Positions 31,825 to 40,729 of a stretch of 64,000 bases of DNA are shown in pieces (within the stretch, counting starts at the first letter, position 1; each line of letters starts with the position of its first letter). Source of the stretch: Sorangium cellulosum So0157-2 (lineage in GTDB: Bacteria; Myxococcota_A; Polyangia; Polyangiales; Polyangiaceae); assembly GCF_000418325.1 (NCBI RefSeq), contig NC_021658.1, positions 12,752,501 through 12,816,500 of the forward strand, given 5' to 3'. A program made the position numbers and the translations under genes. Below the pieces are notes generated by a model that was given only the letters and a program-made list of their open reading frames with translations, was not told where the DNA came from and did not search any database.

Positions 31825-32901
31825 TCAGCACATCAGGCCGAGCGCGAAGAGGGCGTCGGACCAGAGCGGCCAGAGCGTGCGGTACGGGTGGGTCGCCAGC
31901 ACCACGCCGCCGCTCGGCAGGCGGCGCACGCGGAAGGGTGCGTGGTCGACCAGGAACTCGAAGTGGTCGAGGGTGATCTCGACCTGCGAGAGGGGCGAGC
32001 CGTCGCCTGTCTCCATGCCCTGTCCGTCGCGCCCCCTGAACGGGAGCGTCCGCTCGTAGATCTCGCGCGCGCGCGGCTGTGCGGCGCGCCACGCGCCGTC
32101 GGGCACCTCCGCCGCCGCTTCGAGCGCCTCGAGGAGGGCGGAGGGCGGCGTCGCCAGCGCCTTGAGAACGGTTTCACGGGAGAGCGAGAGCGAGCTCGAG
32201 TGCCCGCTGCTATGTCTCAGCGTGACGCACGCCCCAGGCGGCGCGGCTTCCACACGGGCACGGAGCGCTTCCAGCGACAGCCCCGCCGTGCGCGACACCC
32301 TGTCCTTGTCGTGGAGGCAGATCCACGAGAGGGCGAGATCGCGCGCGATGTCGCGGGCATCCGCGTTGTATGTCGCGCACAGTGCGACCGGCGCGAGCCA
32401 GGTCCGCGCCGTCGTGCAGCCGCCGGTCGGGACGCGCCCGCTCGCGTCCGGCGCGCAGAGGCGAAGCAGGACGTCGTCGATGTCTTCCAGCGCCATGTGC
32501 CACGCGAGCACGGCCTCGGCCTGCACCGAGCGCGGACCCTTCCCCAGGGCGAGGTCCATGTGCATGGGGGAAAAGTCCTCGATTTCGCGGGCGTGCATGT
32601 GGATGGGGCCCATCGGCTTGAGACGTTCGCTTCTGTCGGTATAGCCGCGAAGGATGCAATGGACGAAGTGTTCGTAGCTCAGCGACGCGACGAAGTAGGC
32701 TTCGGCGTCGGTGCGCCCGAAGTGGGCGCGGAGCATGCCGACCACCTCGTCCACGGAGGTCGTGTTGCATTCCGTGTCGCGGTCCATGATCGCGCGGATG
32801 CCGTACTGGGGCTCCTTGATGAGGGCCGACAGCGCTGCGCCGAACGCATCGACCCGCTGTGCCTCGTCACACCAAGCGAAGAAAAACGGCCCTTCTCTCA
32901 T
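31825..32901 (-). CDS. Candidate immunity protein, third tandem paralog
   Basis: A 358-residue soluble protein, paralogous to the two genes upstream on the same strand. Shared blocks are FFAWCDEAQRVDAF near the N-terminus, GPRSVQAEAVLAWHM and LRLCAPDASGRVPTGGC in the middle, RDLALSWICLHDKDRVSR, and the C-terminal HAPFRVRRLPSGGVVLAT followed by HPYRTLWPLWSDALF. There is no signal peptide or membrane helix. AGGAGG lies 9 bases before the ATG at 32901, and the preceding gene ends 30 bp away. I do not recognise the family. Its place as last gene of a toxin-like operon suggests it protects against the toxin or a relative of it. Confidence 0.75.
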   Translation of the reverse strand: MREGPFFFAWCDEAQRVDAFGAALSALIKEPQYGIRAIMDRDTECNTTSVDEVVGMLRAHFGRTDAEAYFVASLSYEHFVHCILRGYTDRSERLKPMGPIHMHAREIEDFSPMHMDLALGKGPRSVQAEAVLAWHMALEDIDDVLLRLCAPDASGRVPTGGCTTARTWLAPVALCATYNADARDIARDLALSWICLHDKDRVSRTAGLSLEALRARVEAAPPGACVTLRHSSGHSSSLSLSRETVLKALATPPSALLEALEAAAEVPDGAWRAAQPRAREIYERTLPFRGRDGQGMETGDGSPLSQVEITLDHFEFLVDHAPFRVRRLPSGGVVLATHPYRTLWPLWSDALFALGLMC

Positions 32902-32931
32902 CGCTCGATCCTCCTCATGGTGTAGCCTGCG

Positions 32932-34167
32932 TCAGGACATCAGGCCGAGCGCGAAGAGCGCGTCGGCCCAGAGCGGCCAGAGCGTGCGGTAGGGGTGCGT
33001 GGCCAGCACCACGCCGCCCCTCGGCAGGCGGCGCACGTGGAAGGGGGCGTGATGCTCGATGAATCGAGTGTGTGCGCCCGTATTCACGATCACGTTCTCG
33101 GTGGGCGCACCCTCCTTCGCTGCCTGAATGGTCTCGAGCGCGATCGGCTCGAGCGCGCGCCACGCGTCGTCCGGCACAGCGGAGGCTTCGAGCGCTTCAA
33201 GCAGCGTGGCCGGCGGCGTGGAGAGCGCTGCGAGGACTTGCTCGCGCGTCAGCTCGGCGTCGCCCGCGAGCGCGACGCGCGTGCCGAGCGGCAGGACCTC
33301 ACCGCGCGCGCGCAGCGCGTCCTCCCTCTCTGTGAGCTCGATGGACTTCCTCCAGCGCGCGCGCGGATCGGGTTCATCGCGCACGAGCAACCCTATCCTC
33401 TCCCGCTCTGCGACATGCTCCAGCGCGGCGTGCTTGCGCGCGCGCGCGACGGTGCCCGCGACCGCGATCCGCGTCCCGCGCGGCGCGGCCTCGACACGCG
33501 CTCGGAGCGCATCGAGCGAGTTTCCTGCGGCGCGCGCCACCTTGTAGCCCTCGTGGACGTGCACCCATGAGAGGGCGAGATCGCGCGCGACGAACGAGTC
33601 CGCGTGGTATGTTGCGGCGAGCTCGATCGGTGGACCCCAGGCAGTGAGGTCTGCGCACCCGCCGGTCGTCACGTGTTCGCTCGAGCAGACACGGACCAAG
33701 AAATCGATGATGTCCTTCTGGACCAGTACTGACATCACTGCGGCTTCGACCTCGACGGAGCGGGCGCCGACAGCCACGTCGATGCTGTTTGGGAGCAGAT
33801 CGTGACAATCGCCGCTCGACGCGCTCAGAGGACCGTCCGGGGACCGGCGCTCGTGCTTCTCGTCGGCGCAGCCGATGGTGAGCGGGATGCCGTGGCCGAA
33901 GCTCGTCATGGTCCAGAAGCTCGCTCCGATGCGCACATCCGTGCCGAAGGCCGAGCGCGCCGCTGCCACGGCTTTCTCGACGGGAAGCGCGGCGTAAGAC
34001 CTATCGGGGCCGGCGAGCGGATGGATGGAGAGCCTCACGAACCATCCCGGCATGACGAGGGCGGACAGAGCAGCCGCAAATGCGTCGATCCTATGTTCCT
34101 CGTCGCACGCCGCAACCAGGCGAAGGGGCTCCTCCCTCAGCGTACGGTAGCTGCTTGCGCGGCTCAC
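32932..34167 (-). CDS. Candidate immunity protein, second tandem paralog (diverged, longer)
   Basis: A 411-residue relative of the flanking genes, the most diverged of the three. It keeps DEEHRIDAFAAALSALVMPG, RSVEVEAAVMSVLVQKDI, RDLALSWVHVHEGYKVAR and the strongly conserved end HAPFHVRRLPRGGVVLAT. A central insertion of about 50 residues (~230-290), containing a second copy of the LRAR...LPLGTRVALAG type segment, accounts for the extra length. The start is the GTG at 34167 with GGAGGA upstream. It lies 195 bp after the first paralog; that gap has no gene. Divergence suggests a different specificity from its neighbours. Confidence 0.72.
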   Translation of the reverse strand: MSRASSYRTLREEPLRLVAACDEEHRIDAFAAALSALVMPGWFVRLSIHPLAGPDRSYAALPVEKAVAAARSAFGTDVRIGASFWTMTSFGHGIPLTIGCADEKHERRSPDGPLSASSGDCHDLLPNSIDVAVGARSVEVEAAVMSVLVQKDIIDFLVRVCSSEHVTTGGCADLTAWGPPIELAATYHADSFVARDLALSWVHVHEGYKVARAAGNSLDALRARVEAAPRGTRIAVAGTVARARKHAALEHVAERERIGLLVRDEPDPRARWRKSIELTEREDALRARGEVLPLGTRVALAGDAELTREQVLAALSTPPATLLEALEASAVPDDAWRALEPIALETIQAAKEGAPTENVIVNTGAHTRFIEHHAPFHVRRLPRGGVVLATHPYRTLWPLWADALFALGLMS

Positions 34168-34362
34168 GACGCGATGTCCTCCGACCTGAGCTGAATGGCT
34201 ACATCACGTAAACCTTGCTGACCGACCATTGGTTTCCCTTCGTCACCGATACAGATCGGCCGCCATTGCGGCGCTCTTGCCGGCCTGTCCCAGCCGTCAT
34301 TCCCCGGGCTTGATCCTGGCCCCTAGTGTCACGGCCTCCCCAGCGTGTTGCTTGGCTTGCCG

Positions 34363-35421
34363 TCACGGCATCAGGCCGAGCACGAAGAGCGCGTCGGCCC
34401 AGAGCGACCAGAGCGTGCGGTAGGGGTGGGTCGCCAGCACCACGCCGCCGCTCGGGAGGCGGCGGACGTGGAAGGGGGCGTGCTCTTCGAGGAAGCGGGT
34501 GTGCCCGCGCGTCGTGATGTCCACCCAGAAGGCGGGTGGGACCTCCCCCGCGTCTTCGTCGTCGAGCTGGTGGCGTAGCTCCAGGAGCTCGCGCGCCTTG
34601 GGCTCGGCCGCGCGCCACGCGTCGTCGGGCACCGCCGCGGCCTCGAGCGCGTCGAGCAGCGTGGCCGGCGGCGTCGCGAGCGCCTTGAGGACGGTCTCGC
34701 GCGATAGCGAGACCGTGAGCCCGCTCGTGCCTTTCATGTGCACGCACGCGCCACGCGGCGCGGCTTCCACATGCGCATGGAGCGCCGAGAGCGGCGTACC
34801 CGCGATGCGCGAGACGCTCTCCTTGCGATGGAGGCTCACCCACGAAAGGGCGAGATCGCGCGCGAGCTCCGCGGCGTCCGCGTTGTAGGTCGCGGACATC
34901 GCGACCGGGGCGATCCAGTCCTCCTCGCCCGTGCAGGCGCCGGTCGGCACGCGCCCGCTCGCGTCCGGCGCGCAGAGGCGGAGCAGGAGATCCTCGACGT
35001 CACCCTGGACCATGTGGTAGGCGGCCGCGGCCTCGGCCTCCACGGACCGGGGGCCCCTGCCTACGGGGATCTCGTATGGGTAGAAATCCCACTTGCGTTC
35101 GCCCGCCTTCACCTGGAGGGGGCCGTAAGGATGGTCATCTTCGCTGTCTTCGGGGTAGCAAGCGAGGCTGAACACCATGACGCGCTCCGATTCGCGCAGC
35201 CTCACGCCGGATCCTAGGTGAGCGCTCTCCTGTCCTCCGAAGTTCGCGCGAACCGTGGCAAGGACGTCGTCGATGGATCGTGTCCTGCACGTTATGGTCG
35301 CGCTCATACCCAGGCTGATGAGATCCCCCGGAATCATCAGCGCAGACAATGCTGCCGCGAACGCATCGACCCGTTCGGACTCGTCGCACCAGGCGAAGAA
35401 TCGAGGTCCTGAGTAGCTCAT
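34363..35421 (-). CDS. Candidate immunity protein, first paralog, coupled to the toxin gene
   Basis: A 352-residue cytoplasmic protein. The start is the ATG at 35421, which overlaps the stop of the toxin-like gene by ATGA, so it is translated with it. It contains FFAWCDESERVDAFAAALSA, GPRSVEAEAAAAYHMVQGDV, LRLCAPDASGRVPTGAC and RDLALSWVSLHRKESVSR. The terminal block HAPFHVRRLPSGGVVLAT leads into HPYRTLWSLWADALF. It is closest to the third paralog. Immediate downstream position and coupling are the usual arrangement of a cognate immunity gene. The family is not one I can name, and 350 residues is large for an immunity protein, so the function is inferred. Confidence 0.75.
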   Translation of the reverse strand: MSYSGPRFFAWCDESERVDAFAAALSALMIPGDLISLGMSATITCRTRSIDDVLATVRANFGGQESAHLGSGVRLRESERVMVFSLACYPEDSEDDHPYGPLQVKAGERKWDFYPYEIPVGRGPRSVEAEAAAAYHMVQGDVEDLLLRLCAPDASGRVPTGACTGEEDWIAPVAMSATYNADAAELARDLALSWVSLHRKESVSRIAGTPLSALHAHVEAAPRGACVHMKGTSGLTVSLSRETVLKALATPPATLLDALEAAAVPDDAWRAAEPKARELLELRHQLDDEDAGEVPPAFWVDITTRGHTRFLEEHAPFHVRRLPSGGVVLATHPYRTLWSLWADALFVLGLMP

Positions 35422-36356
35422 AGCCGGATCACCATGATGGGCATATTGAAGCCATCGAGGGTAAGGAGCTTGCCAGCGTCCGAATCGAACAGGTAGCCGT
35501 CCTTGACGATGAACTTCTTCGGCTCGAACTTCGCCCCCTGCTCCATGATGAGCTCGACCCGCTGCACGTCGCCAGCGAGCCCCCACTTGTCCTTCAGCGC
35601 CCTCATCGCATTCAAGAGCTGATCGCGCACGTCAAAGGCGTCGATCTTTCCGCCGCCCTTCGCCTCGCTCAGGATGAGCTTGTGACCGCTGGACACCGAC
35701 AGGAAGTCGGGCGCCTTCCCCTCGATGGTACCCGTCCGTGACTCCCTCGGAATGTCGAGCACCCTGCGCACCCCGTCGTCGCCGACCCCGACGAGCGATC
35801 GACCATCGTCCACAAGGAACTTGGCCGCCTTCTTCTCGAAGATGTCCACCTTGAGCTTGGTGATCGCCCCGCGGAGATTTTTGTACCCCCGGACGCGGTT
35901 CGTTTTCACGATCTTGGCGAAAAACTCCTCTATCTCGGCGATCTCCCCGGCCACCCGGATCGCGGCCGGTCGCAGGCCGCTGCTCGTCTTGACCGCACGC
36001 CACATCGGCCCGACCGCCCCGAGCCCGAAGCCCAGCCCCGAGAAGATCCGCTCCTCGTCGCTGAGCTCTCGCCCGGCCGGCAGGCACCACTCCTTCCCCG
36101 TCACCGCCTCGCACAGGTCGAGCGCCGGCCCGACCACCGGCACGAACCCCACCCCGATGCGCGTCGTCGCATGCACGAGCGTCTGCATCACTCCCGCGTA
36201 CGCCTCGACCCCCTCGCCGACCGTCGACATCGCCCCCGCGAACGCGCTGATCGTCTGGTAGAGCTGCGTCTGCTCCAGGTCGAGCCCGTCCCCTGTCCAC
36301 TGGTTCAGGCTGTCCTTCATCTGGTCCGCCAGCGCATCGAACCGCGGCTTCAGCAC

Positions 36357-36390
36357 CGTGTCCACGACCGCGCCGTGTCCACCACCGCGC
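36357..36390. repeat. 17-bp tandem duplication that shifts the toxin frame
   Basis: CGTGTCCACGACCGCGC at 36357-36373 is followed directly by CGTGTCCACCACCGCGC at 36374-36390, with one mismatch. On the coding strand both copies encode the AVVDT segment in successive frames. The extra 17 bases change the frame by two and end the upstream frame at a TGA. Confidence 0.92.
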
Positions 36391-37047
36391 GCAGGTCCGC
36401 CGGCACCGGCGTGTCCACGAACCAGTCCGACGCATCCATGAACCGCCGCACGTACGCCGTGATCCGGTTCTGCGCCTTCAGGAACGCGTTCGTCTCCGCC
36501 AGCGACACCCCCATCCGGTCGCGCAGCGCGATCTCCAGCGCCGCGCTGTTCTCCCGCCACGCACGCACGTTCGCCACGAAGTCCGCCCGCGCGACCACGA
36601 CCCCGCCGCTCACGTCGGCCTCAAGCGCCGCGATCACCGTGTCCGCGTACCCCGCATAGGGATCCCTCCCCTCGTCGAACGCCCCGTCCACCTCCGCGAC
36701 GTCCGGCACCTCGACCCACGGCACCTCGCTCTCCCCGAGCGCGTAGTTCCACGGGTCGTCCGGGTCCCACCCCTCGCCGCGCGCGTCCTGCGTCGCGAGG
36801 TCCGCGACCTCATCGGCCTGCGCGCCGAACTCGTCGAGCAGCCGCGCGAGCTCGCTCTCCAGGTCGCTGACGCTCTTCTTCAGGTCGTCGACGAGCTGCT
36901 CCATCGCCGCCCGCGTCTCCGCGTCGACCACGTCTTCGTACCGGTCGAGGATCGCGTCGAGGTCGGTCCGCGAGATCTCGTCCAGCGGCCGGCTCGCCAG
37001 GTCGTGCAGCTCCGTGTCGAGCTGCCGCAAGAGGTCCATCCGCGCCC

Positions 37048-37207
37048 GGAGGTCCGCGACCCTCGCGGCGTTGCGGAGGAGCTCCGTCATCAGCCGGGCG
37101 ATCCTGACATCCAGCTCCGCGATGTCTGGAGGTCCGCGACCCTCGCGGCGTTGCGGAGGAGCTCCGTCATCAGCCGGGCGATCCTGACCTCCAGCTCCGC
37201 GATGTCG
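37048..37207. repeat. 80-bp tandem duplication that shifts the toxin frame
   Basis: Bases 37048-37127 and 37128-37207 are near-identical: the block begins GGAGGTCCGCGACCC, and one A/C difference is seen, apart from the last base. The segment encodes IAELEVRIARLMTELLRNAA. Because 80 is not a multiple of 3, the duplicated coiled-coil segment is read out of frame and the upstream frame stops at about 37090. Confidence 0.95.
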
Positions 37208-37727
37208 CGCGCGAGGTCCGGGTTGATCTCCGAAAGGCTCAGGTCGACCTCGGTACTTCCCTCGAACCCGATCCCATCGCGGCGGATGTCGAAGAGCGGT
37301 TTGTTCAGCCCGAGCGGCTCCGAGACGAGGTGCACCACCTCGCGCGCGTGGGTACACCAGTCGTTGCCGTTGACGGTGTGGACCCCGAAGTGGAACTCGT
37401 TTCTGCCCATGAGGAGCAGCACCGAGTCGAACTCCGCCTCGAGCGTGTTGCTCCGCGAGCCGTCGCCGTGGATCTGCAGCGCGCCCGGCACCCCGTAGGT
37501 GGGCAGCGGCGTCCGGTTCACCTCGAAGATGGCATCGCCCTCGGTCTCGAGCTCGGTAGAACCGCACGAATCGGCATCACCGTAGCTCCTCCAGAGCACG
37601 GTGTACGGCGTGCGGGTGCGCGCCCACGCAGGCGACGGCGCCAGCACCGCCAGCGCCGTCATCAGCGCGATGAGCTTCTGGAACACCGCGGCGCAGGAGC
37701 CGCGCCGCGCGACGTCCTTCGAGCCTC

Positions 37728-39114
37728 TCATGTCCCCTCCGCGCCGCGCACGGCGGCGTCATACGCGATCGCGGCGCCCTTCACGTCGCCCGCATCGAGC
37801 CTCGCCTGCGCCGCGTCGAGCGCCACCGAGGCCATCCCCTTCTCCCGCAGCGCCGCGAGGCCCGCTGCGATCTTCCGCGGCAGGCCCGTCCTGAGCTCCG
37901 CCTCCGCGGCGTCGAGCCGTCCGCGGAGCGCCGCGCACCCGGCCTCGCGCCACGACGACCCCGCCGCCTCGCAGAGCGGCCGCATCTGCACGAGCGCCAA
38001 GAGCACCCCGCACCGCTCGGCGAGCAGCGGCAGCCCCAGCTTCTCGCTCACCGGCGGCGCCGCCGACAGCGCCTCCACCCGCGCGCGCGCCCCCTCACCG
38101 AACACCTCCGACGCCCTCTCCATCCGCGACCGCACGATCGCCTCGCGCGCCCCCTCGTCAGCCTGCAGCACGTGGAGCGCCTGCCGCCGCAGCGCGATGC
38201 CGCCGATCAGCGCCGTCGCCGTCGCATCGCTCCGGGCGACCCGCCGCTGCGCGTAGCCCAGCATCGCGCTCAGCGAGCGCAGCGCCCCCGAGGTCATGTC
38301 CGGCACGACCGCGCCGTGCGTCGCGAGCACCTCCTTGTGCGGCGCGATCGCCTCCTCGAACGAGACCGCGAGCGCCCGGAGCTCCGCCGACAGCGTCATG
38401 ATCTCCGCGGCGAGCTCGTTCGGCGCCCGGCTCGCCTCGCGCGCCGCCGCGAGCACCGCCTGCTCCGCGCCGTCGAGGCCGTCGATGCTCGACCGCGACG
38501 CCTGCTCCGACTTGCAGCGGCGCGGCGTCGCTCAGGGCCTGCTCGAAGATCGCCTGCACGACCGCCATCGCCTGCTTGTCGGCCGCGAGCGCGGCGACGA
38601 GCGGTTCCTCCTCGGCGCTCGCCTTGTCGGTCATCGCCTGCTGGAAGTTGTCGGCCGCGCGGACCGGCTCCTCCTTCAAGATCGCCTCCTGGCGCAGCCT
38701 GGAATTCAAGAGCAGCCCGAGGAGCCTGCCGTGCAGGGTCGCCCGGAGCGACTCGGCGTTCTTCTCCTCGTCGCGCACGTAGGCCACCGCCCGCTCGATG
38801 TTGTCAAACCAGGCCCGGAGCGCCGCCGCGTCCGCGGCGGGCTCGTCGAGCATCGCGCCGCTCGGCTCGACCGCCCACATCTGGATCGGCAGCTCGCCGT
38901 CCGCCTCGGCCTCGCTCCACGCGCTGCCCGGGCCCTCGCTCGCGTCCACGCAGTGCTCGACCACACTGGTGTTCGATTGCGCGCAGAACCGGCCGGGCGC
39001 GTGCTCCTCGCGCTCCCACAAGCACCCGGCCCCCACCGCGCCGAGCACCACCAGGGCAGCTACGGCCGCCACGAGGATTGCCTTCGGTCGCCTCGTGTTC
39101 CTTCTCCTTTTCAT
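37728..39114 (-). pseudogene. Helical lipoprotein upstream of the toxin, single-base frameshift
   Basis: From ATG 39114 the frame encodes a basic start (MKRRRNTRRPK), a hydrophobic stretch and Cys in VGAGC, a probable lipoprotein signal. A Cys-containing segment and long charged helices follow up to FEQALSDAAPL near 38520. There the frame moves by one base: the other frame continues naturally as KSEQASRSSIDGLDGAEQ and runs to the stop at 37728. Removing one base near 38515 restores 461 residues. The protein is almost all helical, perhaps coiled-coil. Its stop overlaps the toxin start by ATGA. A lipoprotein directly upstream of a toxin recalls SitB in Myxococcus sitBAI cassettes, but no sequence relationship is claimed. 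Confidence 0.72.
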
Positions 39115-39486
39115 TCCCTCCACCCCGCAACTTTTCTCAATGGCGCACGCTCGCCCGCAGGCCCACCGGAGGCAAGCGTCCATACGGGGGCAGTAGGACA
39201 TTGCTCAGCCGAGCAAGAACGCTCCGGGACGTCATCGCTCCGTCCTTGGTAGAGAGGCACCGGTGCGCTGGACCGGAGGGAGCACGGGAACGCGCACGCG
39301 CACGAAGAGGAGCACGGGAGACGGGAGACGGATCCGATGCCAGCTTCCGAACACGGGCCTCGTCGACGCAGCAAGAACCCGACGGCAGCGCGAGCGACAA
39401 AGCTCTTTTCAACTGCCCCGATTCCCATTGTATCTTCCCGTTTCATTGCCGCCGTCCGGCTTTGCCGGCGGCAGGGAGGAATCGAC
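39115..39486. other. Divergent intergenic region with a weak promoter candidate
   Basis: A 372-bp gap between the toxin operon and the plus-strand gene at 39487; both must be transcribed from here. A lower-GC stretch at 39400-39445 contains TTTCAA (39407-39412) and TTGTAT (39429-39434) with 16-base spacing, a possible plus-strand promoter. GGGAGGA at about 39474 is a good ribosome-binding site. No gene is supported. Confidence 0.35.
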
Positions 39487-40260
39487 ATGGACTATTCGAA
39501 TGAGGTCCTCGAGGCCACGCCCGAGCGCGTCACCAAGTTCCTGTTGGGGATTGGCGCCGTCGCCGCGATTCGCACGTTGATGGCCGAGGCAGGGATGACC
39601 GATGACGACATCGTGGAGGGCCGCACGCTCCTCCTCGACGTCCTCGCCGCGCCCCGCAGGGCCGGCGCGGCGCCCGATACCGCGGATGCCAGGGCGCAGC
39701 GCGCCGCGACGGCGGAGCTCGATCAGTGGGACGAGCCCAATTATGCCCGTTATGGCGCCGCGCTCCGCCGGCGTTTCCCCGACGTGCACGATTACGTGTT
39801 CAAGGACCTCGCGCCCTCCACCGGCGCTGCCGCCGTCCGGGGAATGGCCACCTTCCTCGCGCGGCTCGACGCCCTCGAGAGCGGCGCCGACCCGGGTCGC
39901 GCCGGGACCAAGCAGAGCGACAAGAAGGCGGTCGCGTTCCTCGGCCCCCGCGGCCTCGACAAGGCAGAACGCAAGCGCCTCCAGGGGCTCGTCGACGTCG
40001 CGCTCGGCCCGACATCGCCTCTGCCCGAGCAAACCGAGCTCCCGGAGACCGCGCGCAGGCGCGAGGCGCTCGTCAAACTGCGCGGCTGGTTCGACGAGTG
40101 GTCGACCACGGCGCGCGCGGTCGTCAAGAAGCGGGGGTACCTCATCCGCCTCGGCCTCGCGAACCGCAAGGCCCCCCAGCGCAAAGCCCCCGCCGAGCCC
40201 GCCGAGCCCGCCGAGCCCGCCGACCCGCTCGACGACGCCGACGCGACCGATCTGGAGTAA
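39487..40260 (+). CDS. Hypothetical helical protein
   Basis: A 257-residue soluble protein with no recognised family. It has a mostly helical N-terminal half (LEATPERVTKFLLGIGAVAA, then TLMAEAGMTDDDIVEGRTLL), a charged central part (RAGTKQSDKKAVAFLGPRGL) and an acidic/Pro tail with AEPAEPAEPADPLDDAD. No signal peptide is seen. The ATG at 39487 has GGGAGGA about 7 bases upstream. It diverges from the toxin-like operon, so a regulatory link is possible but not shown. Confidence 0.7.
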   Translation: MDYSNEVLEATPERVTKFLLGIGAVAAIRTLMAEAGMTDDDIVEGRTLLLDVLAAPRRAGAAPDTADARAQRAATAELDQWDEPNYARYGAALRRRFPDVHDYVFKDLAPSTGAAAVRGMATFLARLDALESGADPGRAGTKQSDKKAVAFLGPRGLDKAERKRLQGLVDVALGPTSPLPEQTELPETARRREALVKLRGWFDEWSTTARAVVKKRGYLIRLGLANRKAPQRKAPAEPAEPAEPADPLDDADATDLE

Positions 40261-40729
40261 TCTGGCACACCAACAAGCGCTTCCGGCGCGCGTCCGAGAC
40301 CTTCCGACGCGCTCCGGAAGCTTCCGTCGCCGAAATGAAGCCCTTCGGCGCGCTCCGGAGCACGACATTTCGCGTACTTAGGAGCGCCGGCCCTGCTCCC
40401 GACGCCTTCCGGCGTCCGCCGGAGGTCGAATCTCCGGCGAATATCGCGTCCCGCCCCGCGCCGGAAGCTTCCGGCACGCGTCGGAAGCATTCGTCCCCGC
40501 GTCGGAAGCCCTCGTCCCCGCGACGGACGCCTTCTTCCCCGCGGCGGAAGCCCTCGTCCCCGCGACGGAAGCCTTCTTCCCCGCGGCGGAAGCCTTCGTC
40601 CCCGCGACGGACACCAGTTGATTGAGATCTCTTGGCGCCTTGGCGTCCTTGGCGGTTCCCCAAGCACCGCGCTCCCCCGCGGAAGCGCATCCCACGGACG
40701 CCGCGCGCCGCGGCGGACGCGCGAACCGG
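40261..40729. other. Repeat-rich intergenic region, no gene supported
   Basis: A 469-bp stretch between the hypothetical gene and the convergent TPR protein gene. Its first part holds scattered GGAAGC/GCTTCC motifs, including CGGAAGCTTCCG palindromes near 40310 and 40462, and similar degenerate units. It then passes into the regular 21-bp array at 40478-40612. Open frames through it encode only Arg/Ser/Pro or Gly/Arg/Asp repeats. Confidence 0.6.
40478..40612. repeat. Tandem array of about six 21-bp units
   Basis: Six units of 21 bp plus a partial seventh, alternating between two slightly different versions (GCGACGGA.. and GCGGCGGA..). It lies outside genes, so its multiple-of-3 period is not explained by coding. 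There are no unique spacers, which rules out a CRISPR array. Confidence 0.9.

Larger units (their letters stand above)
35418..37731 (-). pseudogene. Polymorphic-toxin-like secreted protein with PD-(D/E)XK-like C-terminus, frame broken twice
   Basis: Three frames line up as one gene. Frame 1 starts at ATG 37731 with a signal peptide (LIALMTALAVLAPSPAWA), a β-rich domain and the start of a coiled coil. Frame 2 (about 37130-36375) continues the coiled coil (LDTELHDLASRPLDEISRTD onward) and a helical region. Frame 3 (about 36373-35418) has a Gly/Pro-rich segment GVGFVPVVGPALDLCEAVTG, like the pre-toxin TG linker of polymorphic toxins, and a C-terminal domain with DFLSV then LILSEAKGG (D...ExK), a PD-(D/E)XK nuclease pattern. 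Duplications of 80 bp (37048-37207) and 17 bp (36357-36390) separate the frames. Removing both leaves exactly 739 codons including the stop. It overlaps both neighbours by ATGA. The toxin role is inferred. Confidence 0.75.

Noticed and set aside
40142..40690. Minus-strand frame with EGFRRGD-type repeats
   Set aside because: It is only the translation of the 21-bp array, with no start site or conserved domain.
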